This document shows, piece by piece, positions 1 through 12,842 of a DNA stretch of 64,000 bases. The translations under genes were made by a program, and so were the position numbers. The stretch comes from Furcasterigmium furcatum. Taxonomy: Eukaryota; Ascomycota; Sordariomycetes; Glomerellales; Plectosphaerellaceae. The notes beneath the pieces are model-generated. The model saw nothing but the letters and a program-made list of their open reading frames with translations. It searched no databases and was not told where the DNA came from. The first letter of the stretch is position 1, and each line of letters opens with the position of its first letter. The stretch spans positions 2,549,051-2,613,050 of the forward strand of contig BCIA01000004.1 in the NCBI GenBank assembly GCA_001599815.1, given 5' to 3'.

Positions 1-2098
1 CGCGGGCATCATCGCCGCGCAGCCCAACGCCATGGGCTTCCTGGGCGTGGCCCCCGACGCAGAGATCGGCATGTATCGCGCCATCGACTGCCTGGGGACG
101 AGCACGAACGACATCCTCATTGCGGCGTTCAACATGGCCTATGACGCTGGGAGCGATATCATCACGGTCTCGCTGGGCATGGATGGCGGGTGGCCCGATG
201 ACGCCTGGTCCCTCGCCGCGCAGAGAATCGTCGAGGCTGGCGTTCCTGTGCTTGTTGCGGCTGGTAACAGCGGCGAGACAGGCATGTTCAACCCCAGCAA
301 CCCTTCTTCTGGAAGGGGAGTTGCCTCTGTGGCCTCTGTCGACACGAGAGAGTATCCCTTCTTGTTCCTGGCCGGGGAGTACGAAGTTGACGGCGGTGAT
401 TCGGGCGAGTTTGGATGGATCGCCGGCTATCCTGCCATTCAGGACGTGTCCTTGCCGCTGTATTACCTCGGCGGTCGGTCTTCCTCCAATGGGACTGCCA
501 TCGATGGCTGTTCTGCTATCACGGGCGACGATCTATCCCTCACCGATGTCGTCGTCCTCGTCGAGGAGAAGCCCTGCAGCATCTACATTCAAACTGAGAA
601 CATCGCGGCCAAGGGCGGAAAGTACATCTTGTTCTTCGGTGACACTGAAGAGTAAGTTCTCCTCTACCACATGGACGTACCATGAAGCTGATGGCATCTC
701 AGACCTGGGCAAGCGGACCCGATGAACTACGACATCCTGGGTGTCGGCAGGACGACTCGTTCCCAGGCAGAGTCCTGGATCAAAGAGTTCCAGGATGGCC
801 GCAGTATTTCTGTCTCCCTGGCCAGTCCCGATGTGTCTTCTCAGATCGTGACGATCAGTCCCAACACGGTGTCTCCCGGATACAACTCTTGGTTCACCTC
901 ATGGGGACCCAACTGGGATCTGAGCGTGAACCCCTCCCTCGCGGCCCCAGGCGCCAGGATTCTCTCGACCTACCCCCTCCGCCTCGGGAGTTACTCCGTC
1001 CAAGAAGGGACCTCGATGGCCTGCCCCTTTGCAGCTGGCGTAATGGCCCTCGTGGGTCAAGCCAGGGGCACCTTCGACCCCGAGACCCTTCGCGCCGTGC
1101 TGGCTTCGACATCGACGCAGCTTGTTTTCCACGACCAAGAGGCCGCGGACCCCGAGGGACGTCTGGCACCCGTGGCTCAAGGGGGCGCCGGCCTCATTCA
1201 GGGCTGGGATGCCGCGAATGTCAAGAGTGTCGTCAGCACGGCCGTCATCTCCTTCAACGATACCGATCACCTCCCGAGCGAGGTCAAGTTCAGCATCCAC
1301 AACTTGGGCGATGAAGAGACAACTTATGTCCTAGGTAACAGCCCGGCCTTGACTATGTACGGTTTCGCAGAGGGCAGCACGAGGCTCGCGCCGTTTCCGA
1401 ATCCCATTGCCCAGGACGCATCTGCCGAGCTCGATTTTGCCGCCAACGAGATCAGTGTTCCCGCTGGCAAGTCCGTCGAGATCACCGTGGAATGCACGCC
1501 TCCAGGCATCGTCGATGCTGCGAGGCTCCCCATCTACAGCGGCTTCCTCACGCTGAACGGCAGCAACGGCGAGGTGCTTGCTATTCCCTACCTCGGCGCT
1601 GCGACGTCCATGCGCGATGATACCCAGATCTTCTACACGAGCAACCCCTTCGGCCTCTTCCTTGGGCGGTTCGGGGACAGATGGCCCATGCCGCTTGAGG
1701 CCAACACCGTCTTCTCGATCCCGAAACCAACAAATGCGACTGACCCCCTCAGCCCCGGAAACTTCGGATGGCCAGAGGCCCGCATCACCACCAATATCGG
1801 GTCGGCAGTTCTGAGAGTAGACGTTGTGGCATCAAACGGCACAGCCCCGGAGCTGCCAAAGACCAAGTGGCAGGGACACGACAGCTTGGGCCAGCTGCCT
1901 GGGTTCCCTAGGCATCACATCACCTTCGGGGGATCCAGGGGAAGCTTCGCCGGGGTTCTGGCAGACGGGGCCATCGTCCCGGAAGGACGCTACCAGTTTG
2001 TGGTGTCAGCCCTGAAGATTTTCGGCGACCTGGAGGACGAAGGCGATTGGGAAGTGGTCGAGCTTGTGCCTTTTGTGTTGGAGTACTTGAGCGAATAA
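1..2098 (+). CDS. Subtilisin-like serine protease (S8), 5' end outside window
   Basis: Secreted-type subtilase cut by the left edge. Reading frame 2 is open from the first base and begins just after the expected catalytic His motif (AGIIAAQ, normally GTHVAGIIAA), so the Asp and His parts lie outside. Exons are 1-651 and 703-2098; the 51-nt intron has a GTAAGT donor and joins in frame (GAA codon). The oxyanion Asn region (VAAGNSG) lies near base 260 and the catalytic Ser motif GTSMACPFAAG near 1006-1035. A PA-like insert may lie between them, and the roughly 300 residues after the Ser resemble the Fn3-like tail of minor extracellular protease (Vpr-like) subtilases. Family assignment is firm; the exact subfamily is inferred. 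Confidence 0.9.
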
Positions 2099-5000
2099 TC
2101 GCCTCCGCGAGTCAGCAGCACCAGGCACTGGCTGGCCGCGAGTCCCGTGAATAGGCAGTCGTAGCAAGAATTGACAATCACGGGAAGTACCATTACTACA
2201 GAGGCCGCTCCAAGCGGGCGGTGACGTAGCACGAAGCATATTAGCCGCCAAAGGGCTGTATATAAGCGGATATTGGGCCGGGCCACGAAAGGGAGTTGAA
2301 TGGATATCCGTGGTCCGGCTGAGAGGACGTGCAGGGCACTGCTGGCCGGCGGCCGGGGTGGGCATCCGACTTGGGAAAGGAGTTTCCTCAGGCGAAACCT
2401 CGCGAATCTGACGTTTCGGCTCGCGTCGAGATCGAAGCGGGCGACGGTCGACGTGCCCCGACGAGCTTGTGGCGTGCGTCGAGAAGGCTTGGAGGAGTGA
2501 CTGGGGCGGTGAGGGCTGCCGTCGACGCCGAATCCTCAGGGATTGGGGTTCGACGTCCTGGTGCGTGTGTGTGGCCGGAGAGACGGGAACCCATATGAGT
2601 GGTGGAGTCGACTGAGCAGTTGAACGGAGGCAGGGGCTTGCAGATCGATCGCAGCAGCGGCTCACACTGCCGTATATGGCCATTCTCGCTACTTTTTGCC
2701 TTGTGGTGCCGCAAATATCTTTCTACGGTACCGGGAGGCGGGCGTACCGTGCTTTGTTGGGTCAGGGGCTGAGATGAGGTGTTTGATACGAAAGTAGGAG
2801 AGTCGTCGTCGAAGGGTCTTCCTGGCCCTTGCGTAGCTGGGATGGGATGGTTCGTCCGATATAACGGCGATAACGGGTGCGACTCCGACGGCGGTCAAGA
2901 GGCCATTGGATCTCGACGGGCAATGGGGTGAGAAGCTTGGAAGCTCGTCATTATTTCCATCGCCGCCTTATGACGAATTCCCATGTGGCCACGGCTGGGC
3001 AACACGAAGGGCCTTCGTCATCAAGATGTATGTAGTGAGACCGGGAAAGCCGCATTTGCCCATTGCTAGTTGGCATCATCGGCATGACTGCTGCAGAAGC
3101 ATGGGAAGCCGGGGCGAACATCCATGGCCCCCATCCTGGCAAACGTGTGTCGCGACTTCGTTAACCGACGTAAGGCCATCAGATGCCGGACTGATCTTGA
3201 CTTGGCTTCATTGCAGGTGGGCCGCCGTAGATGCACCGGGCGGTTGTTCGTGTTGGTTTGAGTATATGGTGACCGGCAGGCATCAGGGTTCTCGGTCTGG
3301 CCTCAGCACCTCTCCCACCTCGTCCGCATCGGCACCCAACGTCCGCAGGGCGAGATGTGCCCCCCCGAGGAATAATACTCATCATTATTCGCCGTCTTCT
3401 GTTGCCATCATGTAACGCTGTACCTGACCAGGGACCACGTTGTATGTACCAAGTAGGTGAGTAGGGCAATGCGACAGCAAGGCCAGGTCGCCCAGGACGC
3501 CAAGGGCAGGGTTTATGCGGACCTGCATTCGAACAGGTGGCCTGTGTATTAAGAAGGCCCATGTTACTCGCGTTGTGCACATCAAATAACCCTGGTACGT
3601 AGACGGCGGCGTGGGAGTGTCAAGACGGAATGTCGGTAGTGCTGGGGACAAGGGGCTTGATGACGGAACAGCAAACGCCCCATCCCTGAGACGATTGAGG
3701 TCCAGGATGATGCATGGGTGAGCGAAAGGGGCCAGATCGGCCAGGATGCCTCCGGCTCGACGTCTGTTTCGTTCGGTTCTCGAGGCCGGCCGAGGGACGG
3801 GGAATGCGGGCGGTGGTCGAGGGAATTTCGACGCAGTGCAGGACACGTTGATATCGAATTGGTGCCTCTGCAGTGGGAGTGTGTCCGGTACACGGACTCA
3901 GGTACACCTGGACAGCGGGAAATTGGCGGAATCAAAGCGTTCAATGATCTGCTGCACAATTCGAGTAGTCGGTCCTGTTGGCATGGTTCATGCGAGCTCA
4001 TTCGGGCATCCGTCCCGTCCGTGCTCTGCTGGATTGGGAGGAGCATGACGAGGAGATTGGTGCAATGTGCCAGAGTATTGATCGATTTCGAGGTGCAGGT
4101 GGTGTGGTCGCCGGCGACGATGATTCTGGGCCTCGACGTTGTCGCGTGTCCGTGTGACTGTCAGTGGGGAGATCAGATAAAACGAGGAGCGCTCAGGCCC
4201 TGCCCTGACAGCATGAATATTGGAAAGACAGGCTGGGCGAGTGACTGTGGTGGTGCGTGGTGCAGCGGCACGAATTGTGTCAGGGGTGTCCAAGTACCAT
4301 GATGCTTGTGATGCCCGGAGACTAGAGAGATGGAGGACATGTCGAAAAGTCGAGGTGCACTGTTGTCTGGGGTAAACCGGCCCGTCCAGCCCAGGAACCG
4401 AAGGGGCCACACGGAGGCCCTCTGGTTCGTCGGCCGTTGGGGAAGACACTCCCCAGCAGTGAGGTGCCGCTGGGATGCTCCTACCTTGCCCGATGGGACG
4501 CCGTAGGCACCTGCCCTGTGGTGCCCGCCCGTCTGACGTTGGTTCCATTGGATTGCCCGCTGAGGAAGGAGCTCTGGACCGCTCCGATTGGGCTCGCGCC
4601 TCTTTTTTTCTCCTTCCGCGCGGCTGAAGACCGCCCGCCGGTTCCATCCATACTCTTCTTTCTCCGAAGCCGAACGAACCCCTGTTGCCCGCGACCTCTC
4701 ACCACCACGGCCAACCTAACGACAACTGGAACCCTCATCAGGCTCGAGTCAGGGTCAGGCCTACCCACCCGTCGCCCGCCTAGCCGGACTGGCGATATCC
4801 TCCACCGACTAGTCTCTCGTCTCCCGTGATTCTCCTCGCCTCCTCCCGTAGTCCATCAACCAAAGAGCCAATTGTCGCAAGGGCTTCCCAGAAGGGGGAG
4901 GGGGAGACTTGCCCACACGCACGCGAGCACAGACTGGCTGTCAAATCATTGACACCTTGCCTTAGCTGTCCGTGCCTGGCGCGTCTCTCACATCAGCAAT

Positions 5001-5987
5001 TTCACGTCGAGTCGAGCAAGCCGAATCGGCAGCCAACCGCACCCCAATCGATCCACCCGCACACACCCGGCCGACTCTTGCTTGAGTTTGGTTCACGCCA
5101 GCAACCGAGGAGGGGACGAGAGAAAGAGATCGACCTCGAGCGAGACACAACGACCCTCCTACCCATCTTGGGATGCGACTAGGCTCCGCGTTACGGCCAC
5201 ACCCCCTGTCTTCACCTGGGCAGTATCCTCACGCCCACTCCTGCGCGCTCCCACGCGTGAAAATAATCCTCCGGGGGGACTGTCTCTTCTTTCCAGCCAA
5301 ACCCGTGCGCTCTGGGCGAAACAGCAACGGCAAGGTCCCAGCTTGGGAAAATTTGTGCAGACACCTCCCGCGACCACCCAATTCGCACGCCCATTACGAC
5401 ACGGATACCGCGCAAACACGAGCCAGCAGCATACAGGACTGGGGACAACAAGCTGCACGGTATTTTCCTCTGCCAGGAACCTACATACGAGTACTCCCCC
5501 AAGCCCGGTCAATCACCCGCCGGCCTGCCACACCCACCCGCATCCTCTTCGCGTTGACCCGCGCTCCGCCTCGCCCGAAACCCCCGTCTGCTCTGCCTCA
5601 TCGCGCGTTCTCCCCGACGGGGAGCGTTTTCCCAAAAGTCGCTCCCACATTGCGGACCACCGGCTATCTGACGATTCGCGGTCCATGGTGCCGAGTAGCT
5701 AACCTGCTTGTACCTGGTTCCCCGACCCCCGACCAAGGACTGGGGAGCTGGAGGCCAACCCACCCACCCACCATCACCAAGGGTCTTCGGGAAGCAGGAC
5801 GTAGAGACGCGCCCACCGCCACACACCCCGACCTGACTTGCCTCGCATCACTCATCATACACCTCCCAATCGCCAGAGAGTGCCTCGCCCTTTCGGCCAG
5901 GGGTGCCGAGCCTGTCTGGCCATTCCCCTTGTCCATCGAAACGTCAGATCGTGGCTCCATAAAAATCTCTAATTAAAATCCCGACCC
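2099..5987. other. Long gene-free region, probably promoter and leader of the Zn2Cys6 gene
   Basis: About 3.9 kb with no ORF showing coding-like composition or a recognisable domain. From about 4600 onward the plus strand becomes pyrimidine-rich, as in long 5' leaders of fungal regulators. An uninterrupted 267-codon upstream ORF (5173-5976) ends 11 nt before the ATG at 5988. No repeat, tRNA or transposon signature was seen. Confidence 0.5.
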
Positions 5988-8973
5988 ATGGCTCCAGACG
6001 ACCTTTCAGCCCCCTCGGCCGGTGACGCTGCCGCGTCTACGACAGATCTTCCCTCCAACGCAGTCCCTGCTCATACTCCTCCTCCTCCCGCCGCCGCCGC
6101 CGCTACTACCTCTGCTCCTCCGCCGCATCCCCAGCCCGACCTCCAACCTCAGCCGAGCCCCCACGCTCCCGTGATCGCTACCGAACCGACCAACGGCGAT
6201 CTTCCTCGTCCTGCTACCACCGAGAGTCCTGTATCCGCAAGCGCAGCGACTGCCATCGCCGACAGCTTGACACGCGCGACTGTTCTCCCGGCCGCGGAAG
6301 CCTCCTCGAGTCCTCACACGGGCGCGCCGCAAGCACCGACCTCCGCCGTCTCGTCCTCCGCCGTCTCGTCCTCCGCGGAACCGATACACACTGTCGCCGC
6401 CGATACGCCCTCTGCTGCCGGGACTGCTCAGCTGCAGCATTTGAACGGCGACGCGGGGTCGTCGACCTCGCCCGCCATGTCTCATGGCCACCACGGCAGC
6501 GGGATGGCGCGTCCTGTGCCAGGAGGATATGGGAACCCAGCCAACAGCTACGGCTCACCAGGCCCTCACGCTGGTGGCTATCTGTATCCGAACGCGACAC
6601 AACCGCCTGCCGATGCGTATCGAGCGAGCCCCGGGGCGCAAGTGTCGTTGCCGAGCGTGAAGAGCTTTGATCCTATATCACACCAAACACAACAGCCGCC
6701 GCCGCCGCAGCACCAGCAGCAACACATGTCCCCCCATCCGCCGGGGCCGCCGATGAGTCTGCCGGGGTCGATGCCCCATGCGCCGGCCATGCCAAACATG
6801 TTGCCGCACAACTACATGTCGATGCCGCAGAATCCCTACCTTTTCCCGTCAGACCAAGGCGGGCCGCCACGATTCCCCATCCCTCCGCACGGCGTTCGGG
6901 GGCCGAAGAAGGTACGAGTTCAGTCTGCTGCTCCTTGCGACGAGGAGGGCGAATGATGCGACGACATGTCCATCTTGGGACGAGGAGCCACTTGGCTAAC
7001 ACACGGTGTCCAGGAGATCAAGCGCAGGACGAAAACAGGCTGCTTGACGTGTAGAAAGCGGCGAATCAAGGTTCGTGACACACCCCGCAACTCTCTTTCA
7101 TCTGGTCGACCGGACGACGAGGGGTCACTGCTGGGCGAGACGGCGCATTGCGCCCACGCCGTGCGCAGGTGCAGCGATGAAAAATCGACAGAAAGGTGAT
7201 GGATGAAAAGAAAAAGAGGGCATGGGAGAAACGGAGTAAGCGAGCGTTATGGTAGTGGCGCCTGGTGGCTTTTTGGCGAGGATCGCTTGATATCGCTTGA
7301 TGTCGCTTGATCTGGAGCTACTGCGAAGCGAGACCACACGGCTGCCAGGTTTGTCTCGCCATACCATCACGCACCCGCGGCCGCCGTTTCTCTCTTTCCC
7401 CACCCCGATTGGACCGCTCACCGCTCACCGTGAACCTCGAACCTCGACGTCCCCTCCAATCATCCGTTGCCCCTCCATCATCGGTCCACCAACACACCTA
7501 CCTCCCTCCCTTCCTCATCAGCTTGACCTTCCATCCCATCCTCCAAACACACGCACATCGCAGCCTTGTTTTTCGCAGACTTCTGACTTTACTCTTCTCC
7601 AGTGCGACGAGGCCCAACCAACGTGCAACAACTGCAAAAAGTCGAAGCGCGACTGCTTAGGCTACGATCCTATCTTCAAGTCTCAACAAGGCCCTTCTAA
7701 TATCCAACCCGCCGCCCACAGCAAACCTCTGGTTTCAGCGCCAACGGTCCCCTCATCCATACCCAGCGCGCCTCTCTCGTCATCCAACCCGTACGGCAAC
7801 CAGCCCGCTGTTCTTCCGAGCTCGTACGGCTCCTCATCAGGGGTACATTCTCATTCTCACCGACCGTTTGAGCACTCACTGGGCATCTCACCACCACCGC
7901 CGGTCAAGTCCGAGGGCTACGAGTATTCCCAAACCATTGATCCAGCACTCCAACACAACCTACCGCCACTGGCATCGTCGACTCCCATCCAAGGTCACCA
8001 CACGGCACTCCCAGACAACTCCCACCTTCGAGGTTCGCACTTACCATCCCCGATTCTGACACCGAACCCGCCTGCTGACACGGAGTCTGCAGCTAAGAAG
8101 ATGAAGGTCGAAGATGTCATCGGTCTGCTGGGGCCCATGCCGGACGTGCAACCGGTGGCCCTTACCGACGATCTCTTCAAGGAGATTGTCCGCGTGTACC
8201 ATGAAGTCTACGTGCACGGCCTCAGCAGCTTCTTCGAGTCGGAGTGGTTCCAGCATAAGGACGCCCAGGGCAGCCTCACTTTCCCCAACGACCCGAACGT
8301 CGTCAGCGTCTTCTCGGCATTTCTCAATATTGTCCAGAGGACGCAGACTAACGACCATCCCGGCATGGTGTCGTCTGGTGTATTGGAGGCGCGGCTCATC
8401 TGGGCATTGGCGACTCTGCCTTTTGTGCTCTGCCCCCAGGCGACGAATGCTGCGAACAATGCCGCTCCGCACCCGGCCGACGGCATAGAGGCCCGAAACC
8501 GCGTCCTGGTCATCCAGACGCTTCTCAACGGCGATTTCCTGACGGAGAACCCGCTCAGTCGCGCTCTGAACCAGATTCAGACTCCTGGCGGCCGCGAGTT
8601 CCAGTTCTGGTACACCCTCGGGGAGTACCTGCGGTACTGTGACGAGCAGACCCCAACCAAGGCCGCCCAGCGGGAGAAGGAACTGAATCGCCTTCGCCAA
8701 TTGCTGGATGGGCGTGAAAACCGAGACCTCTTGTACTCGATTGCCATCGCCCGCGAACTGGCACCGATGTTCGAGGCTGGCTATGAGCATACAGTGCCGC
8801 AGCACCACGACGAATCGAACCCCCGGGACCGGTTGTTTGTCGCCTCCAGCTTCATACGTTCCGAGGCTCAGGTCACCGGCGGCACCACCAACGTCGTTCG
8901 GCGGCTGAGCGAAATCGCGATCCAAGCATTCATTCAACCCGGAGTCAACGTGGCCAGGATACCGGGCATCTAG
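5988..8973 (+). CDS. Zn2Cys6 transcription factor (Moc3-like)
   Basis: Nuclear DNA-binding regulator of about 783 residues. Exons are 5988-6911, 7014-7070 and 7603-8973, all phase 0. The first about 308 residues are low-complexity and rich in Pro, Ala, Ser and Gln. The zinc cluster is complete only after splicing: GCLTCRKRRIK from the 57-nt middle exon joins CDEAQPTCNNCKKSKRDC, giving C-x2-C-x6-C-x6-C-x2-C-x6-C at about residues 318-345. The C-terminal part (about 490-783) has the helical look of a fungal transcription-factor domain and includes VEDVIGLLGPMPDV. The second intron is 532 nt, far longer than others here. The Moc3-like label rests on remembered similarity; target genes cannot be inferred. 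Confidence 0.85.
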
Positions 8974-11266
8974 GCGACAGCTGCGGACTGGCCTGACGGG
9001 TGGTATCGGTGACAAGATCTCGTCAGCGAGGATTCCGCAACAGACGAAACAAAGGGCGAAATCAAGTCGAAAAAGCATGGAGTTTCAGGGGGAGAAAGTG
9101 AGGACATGCCTGCGCCTTGAAACGGGGTTCATGGCGTTCGCGCCTTGTGATAGAGACGCATTTGCGGAGGGCATCTGTATTTTTCTGTTCAGCCTTCTCC
9201 TTGTTCTTGTTCTCCGGGAATGTCTCAGCATCAGCGTGCGTCGTGTCGTCGCAGGGAGGCCGCAGGTGCTGCGCGGGCAGAGGGTCTGCCCCGCGCGCTG
9301 TATTTCTACTTGGGCAGAGAGAGTAGATGTCGGACGCAGGTGGGAGCGGATGACGGCTGCATCAGAATAGAAGGCTAGGCGCTCGAGGATGGCTGCTATG
9401 CGGAGTTGGCCTTCCTCGTTTCGAGGCGGGATCTGGGTGTATAATACTGGGAGCATAGCCAAAGCGAATGTGCACAGATTACCGGTCATACTCTTCAGAG
9501 GGCCCCGAGGTGCGAGGGCGCTGATATACGAGGATTCTCCTGCTGCGCTGTTGCGGCGCGAGGGGTGAGGCCAGGCGAGTGGCGAACTCTCGAAGGGTGC
9601 CATGAGGCACTGCAGGACATGATGCATGATGCACGTTCTCGCTGCGAGCACATGGGTTCTGTCACAGCGGCGGACGTCCATATTTGCTTCTTCAGGAAGT
9701 CGACGGCGGCGGCAGGCTGGCTCGGCCTCCTTTGGAACTCTCGCTCCAGCGACTACGGGTGTGCTGCCATCAAAGCCGCCCCCTCCTGACGCGAGACTGA
9801 AGGCATCGCCGGGTGGAGACGAGCAGGGCTCGTCAGGTCTCCCTCCCCCCTGGCCCGCCGTCGGAGTCTGGTTCAGCCCCTGGGGCGCCCACCCGCGGCT
9901 CGTCTCGCATCGGGCCGGCAGGGGACGGATGTCCAGTGAGGGCGCCGCGTGGGCTGCTGTGACAGGCGGGACAGGGACGTAGTGGTTGGGCGCAAAGCGC
10001 GCATGGCGGGGTATGGCGTCTCTCCGGGACCGGACGACGTGATATGCCATTATTGATGGATTGATAACGGGCGGCTTGTCAATGGGCAGAGACGAGGGCA
10101 GAGCTGGCCGAGGACGGCGAGGGGATTTTTGAACCTTGTTTTCTCCTCGGGATGGTGACATGTCATATTCGCGAGTGGTCGTTTCCCCTTTATCCCCGAG
10201 GAGGGGAGGAGGGGCGAGGGGAGGCTACCTAGGCGGGCGAGTAGAAGGGAGGGTTCGGGATGCTGGGGAGGCGGCAGAGGACGCAGAGAAGGTAAGTCGT
10301 GATGATCGGCGATCGTGGTGGTGGTGGTCCGTCTGCCTGCTGAGGGAAGGGTGATGTCGGCGCATGGGATGCAGTAGCTCTGCTGTACTACTGAATCCCG
10401 GTGAGAGATTTCGACACCACCAGGCTGCGCGTTCTGGCTGGCTGACACTCTGCTAGTCCCGGAGCAAAAGTGAAGCTGGCATCAGGCTGGCCAGTGGCTG
10501 GCGGATTTGATATCTGGGCTATCTATCGCTCACCGGTCTGATCCGACGGGGATCCAGGATGGTGAAGAGTCACCCTTCTTACCGCTCCAAGTGAAGAGAT
10601 AAAAAGGGGCACTTCCTGAATGCTCACCACACCAGCCTCCACTGAGGTGCTTTAGGTGAATGGATGGAAGGGTCCAGTCCAGAGGCAGGGAACACGTCAT
10701 TTTAACCCCGGACTCCCCTGCATCGGCGCAACACTCTAGCGACAGTGAATCCACTAAGTTGGGCCGTTAGACCCCGCCAAACCCTCGAATTGGGCAGGAA
10801 AACGTGCTGCTAAGGCGGATGATTCTCCGGGGGACCCTGGGGGAAGGAGCGAGAGAGCTGTTAAAGTCACTCCGCGACGGGCTGGCTGGCTCGGAGTGAA
10901 TGGGCAGGCGCGCCGCTCCTGCCATGCGCAGCGCAGCTTATCTCGCAGGACTCCGCCAAAATAAATTTCCTTATCAGGCTCGCTCATGCCCCTCCACTGC
11001 CTCGATCCGCACCGCGCGCACCTGGCGACACTCGACCTTTTTCTTCACGCGTTCAGGCTTTCATCATTCTTTCGACAAAGATTTCAGGCCGTCTAGCTGC
11101 TTTCGCGCGTGCTCTACCGGAATACGCATTCATTGAAGCTCTTTTGCGCCCATTGGAGACACCTTGCGCGCATCTCTGGCTGTGCTCCGCCGTCGCTCGG
11201 GACTCACTTATCAGTATCCTCAACGAACCGACAGCACTTAGCTTTGGCCGATCGCCCGACAACAAG
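8974..11266. other. Intergenic region with one long minus-strand ORF of doubtful status
   Basis: Holds the 3' flank of the Zn2Cys6 gene and the promoter of the dehydrogenase. A 358-codon ORF lies on the minus strand (9085-10161); it shows no recognisable domain and has an Arg/Pro/Ser-rich composition more like a spurious frame than a gene. Nothing else coding was seen. Confidence 0.4.
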
Positions 11267-12647
11267 ATGGGCCACGAGGGAAGGCCCAAGGTCTTGCTCC
11301 TCGGAGTCATTGAGCAGTGAGTGCATCTAATTACCACCCGTGACACCCGCCGCAGCCTTCACAATCACTTGCGGTCGACGCCAGCTGAGGTCTCAGGGCT
11401 CCCATCTCAACCCCAGATCCCCCACCAGTCGGTGCCGGGCGCCGGCCATGGGATCCGCGCGGGAACTAATAGTCTAACTGTTCATCCTGCTAAGCTAACA
11501 CCTCATCCCTAGTGCTTTTGACAGCTGGGCCGAAATCGAGACGCTGGCCCACGTCCTAACCCCCACCTCGACGGACCGCGAGGCATTCATTGAGGAGTGC
11601 CGTACCGGCGCCTTTGCCGGCGCTGAGGTTGTGTACCGTACATTCGATTCATTCTCCATCACCGGAAGGGTCGACGCCGAGATTCTCGATGTTCTTCCCA
11701 CGTCTATTAAGTTTATTTGCCATAACGGTGCGTTCTAACCCCGGCGGCCTGACGTGTCTGCCGCATCCTGGTGGCCCTGCCCTGAGCCATAACTGACTTG
11801 GTACTTTCTAGGTGCTGGTTACGACCAGATCGACGTCGCAGCTTGCACGGACCGCAAGCCCTACCCCATCCTCGTCTCGAACACCCCTACTGCCGTAGAT
11901 GATTCTACCGCTGATATCGGCATGTGGCTTCTCCTGGGAGCCCTGAGGAATCTGTCCGTCAGTGCCATCACCCTCCGTGCTGGCGAGTGGCGCGGAAACC
12001 CCCTTCCGCGTCTCGGACACGACCCCCAGGGCAAGATCCTGGGTATACTGGGCATGGGCGGCATCGGCCGCAACATGGCCAAGAAGGCACTCGCGTTCGG
12101 AATGCGCATCCGGTATTACAACCGCACGCGCCTGGACCCCAAGCTCGAGGAGGAGTGTGAGGCCGAGTATGTCGACTTTGAGACCCTCCTCAAAGAGAGC
12201 GACGTGCTTAGTCTGAACCTGCCCCTCAACGTATGTTCACCCCTCGTCCCTGCATATTCCAACGAAAGAGAGATGCTGACTGCCCTTTAGTCGAACACGC
12301 GCCGTATCATTTCGACGGACCAATTCAACATCGTGAAGGAGGGCATCGTCATCGTGAACACTGCCCGTGGTGCTGTCATGGACGAGTCCGCGCTGGTCGA
12401 CGCCCTCTCCTCCGGCCGCGTCGCCTCTGCGGGTTTAGACGTCTACGAAGACGAGCCCCGTGTTCATCCCGGCCTCATCGCGAACCCGAATGTGCTGATA
12501 GTCCCGCACATGGGTACCTGGACTGTCGAGACCTGCACCAAGATGGAACGCTGGACCATCAGCAACGTCCTTCTGGCTCTCACGGAGTACAGACTCCGCA
12601 GCATCGTGCCCGAGCAGCGCGGCCTCGCATCGGAGTGGCAACACTAG
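11267..12647 (+). CDS. D-isomer-specific 2-hydroxyacid dehydrogenase
   Basis: Predicted NAD(P)-dependent reductase of 2-keto acids (glyoxylate/hydroxypyruvate reductase type), 346 residues. Exons are 11267-11316, 11513-11727, 11812-12230 and 12291-12647; the joins restore VIEHAFDSW, CHNGAGYDQ and LPLNSNTRR. The nucleotide-binding GILGMGGIGRNMA is followed by the family's catalytic Arg (NTARGAVMD), Glu (VYEDEP) and His (PHMGTWT). The first intron (196 nt) follows a 17-codon exon. The TAG at 12645 is followed in the same frame by 63 further codons with strong coding bias (12648-12842), described separately. The true substrate cannot be read from sequence. Confidence 0.9.
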
Positions 12648-12842
12648 CACGGCGACCTCTCCGGTTACGAGGCCGATGTCAACACCAGTGCCGATGAAAT
12701 AATCCTCGATACTCCCAAGCGCAAGAAGCGCGCCATCGCCGCCGCCTCTCGCGACAGCTCCCCGCCCGAGATGTCTCCCAAGCGCCTCCGCCGCATGGCT
12801 AAGCGCAGCTCCCTCCGTCTCCAGGCCGCTGACAGCGACTGA
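12648..12842 (+). other. Coding-like basic C-terminal extension after an in-frame TAG
   Basis: Directly after the dehydrogenase stop the same frame stays open for 64 sense codons to a TGA at 12840-12842. The third positions are strongly C/G-biased, as in genuine exons here. It encodes a Lys/Arg-rich segment including DTPKRKKRAIAAASRD and SPKRLRRMAKRSSLRLQ, resembling a bipartite nuclear-localisation signal, and ends AADSD, so it is not a peroxisomal PTS1. It could be a readthrough extension, an alternatively spliced last exon, or the tail of a longer ancestral protein cut by a C-to-T change or assembly error. Confidence 0.55.

Noticed and set aside
11267..12842. Peroxisomal readthrough isoform of the dehydrogenase
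   Set aside because: The extension ends AADSD, not a PTS1 tripeptide; its basic composition points to the nucleus instead.
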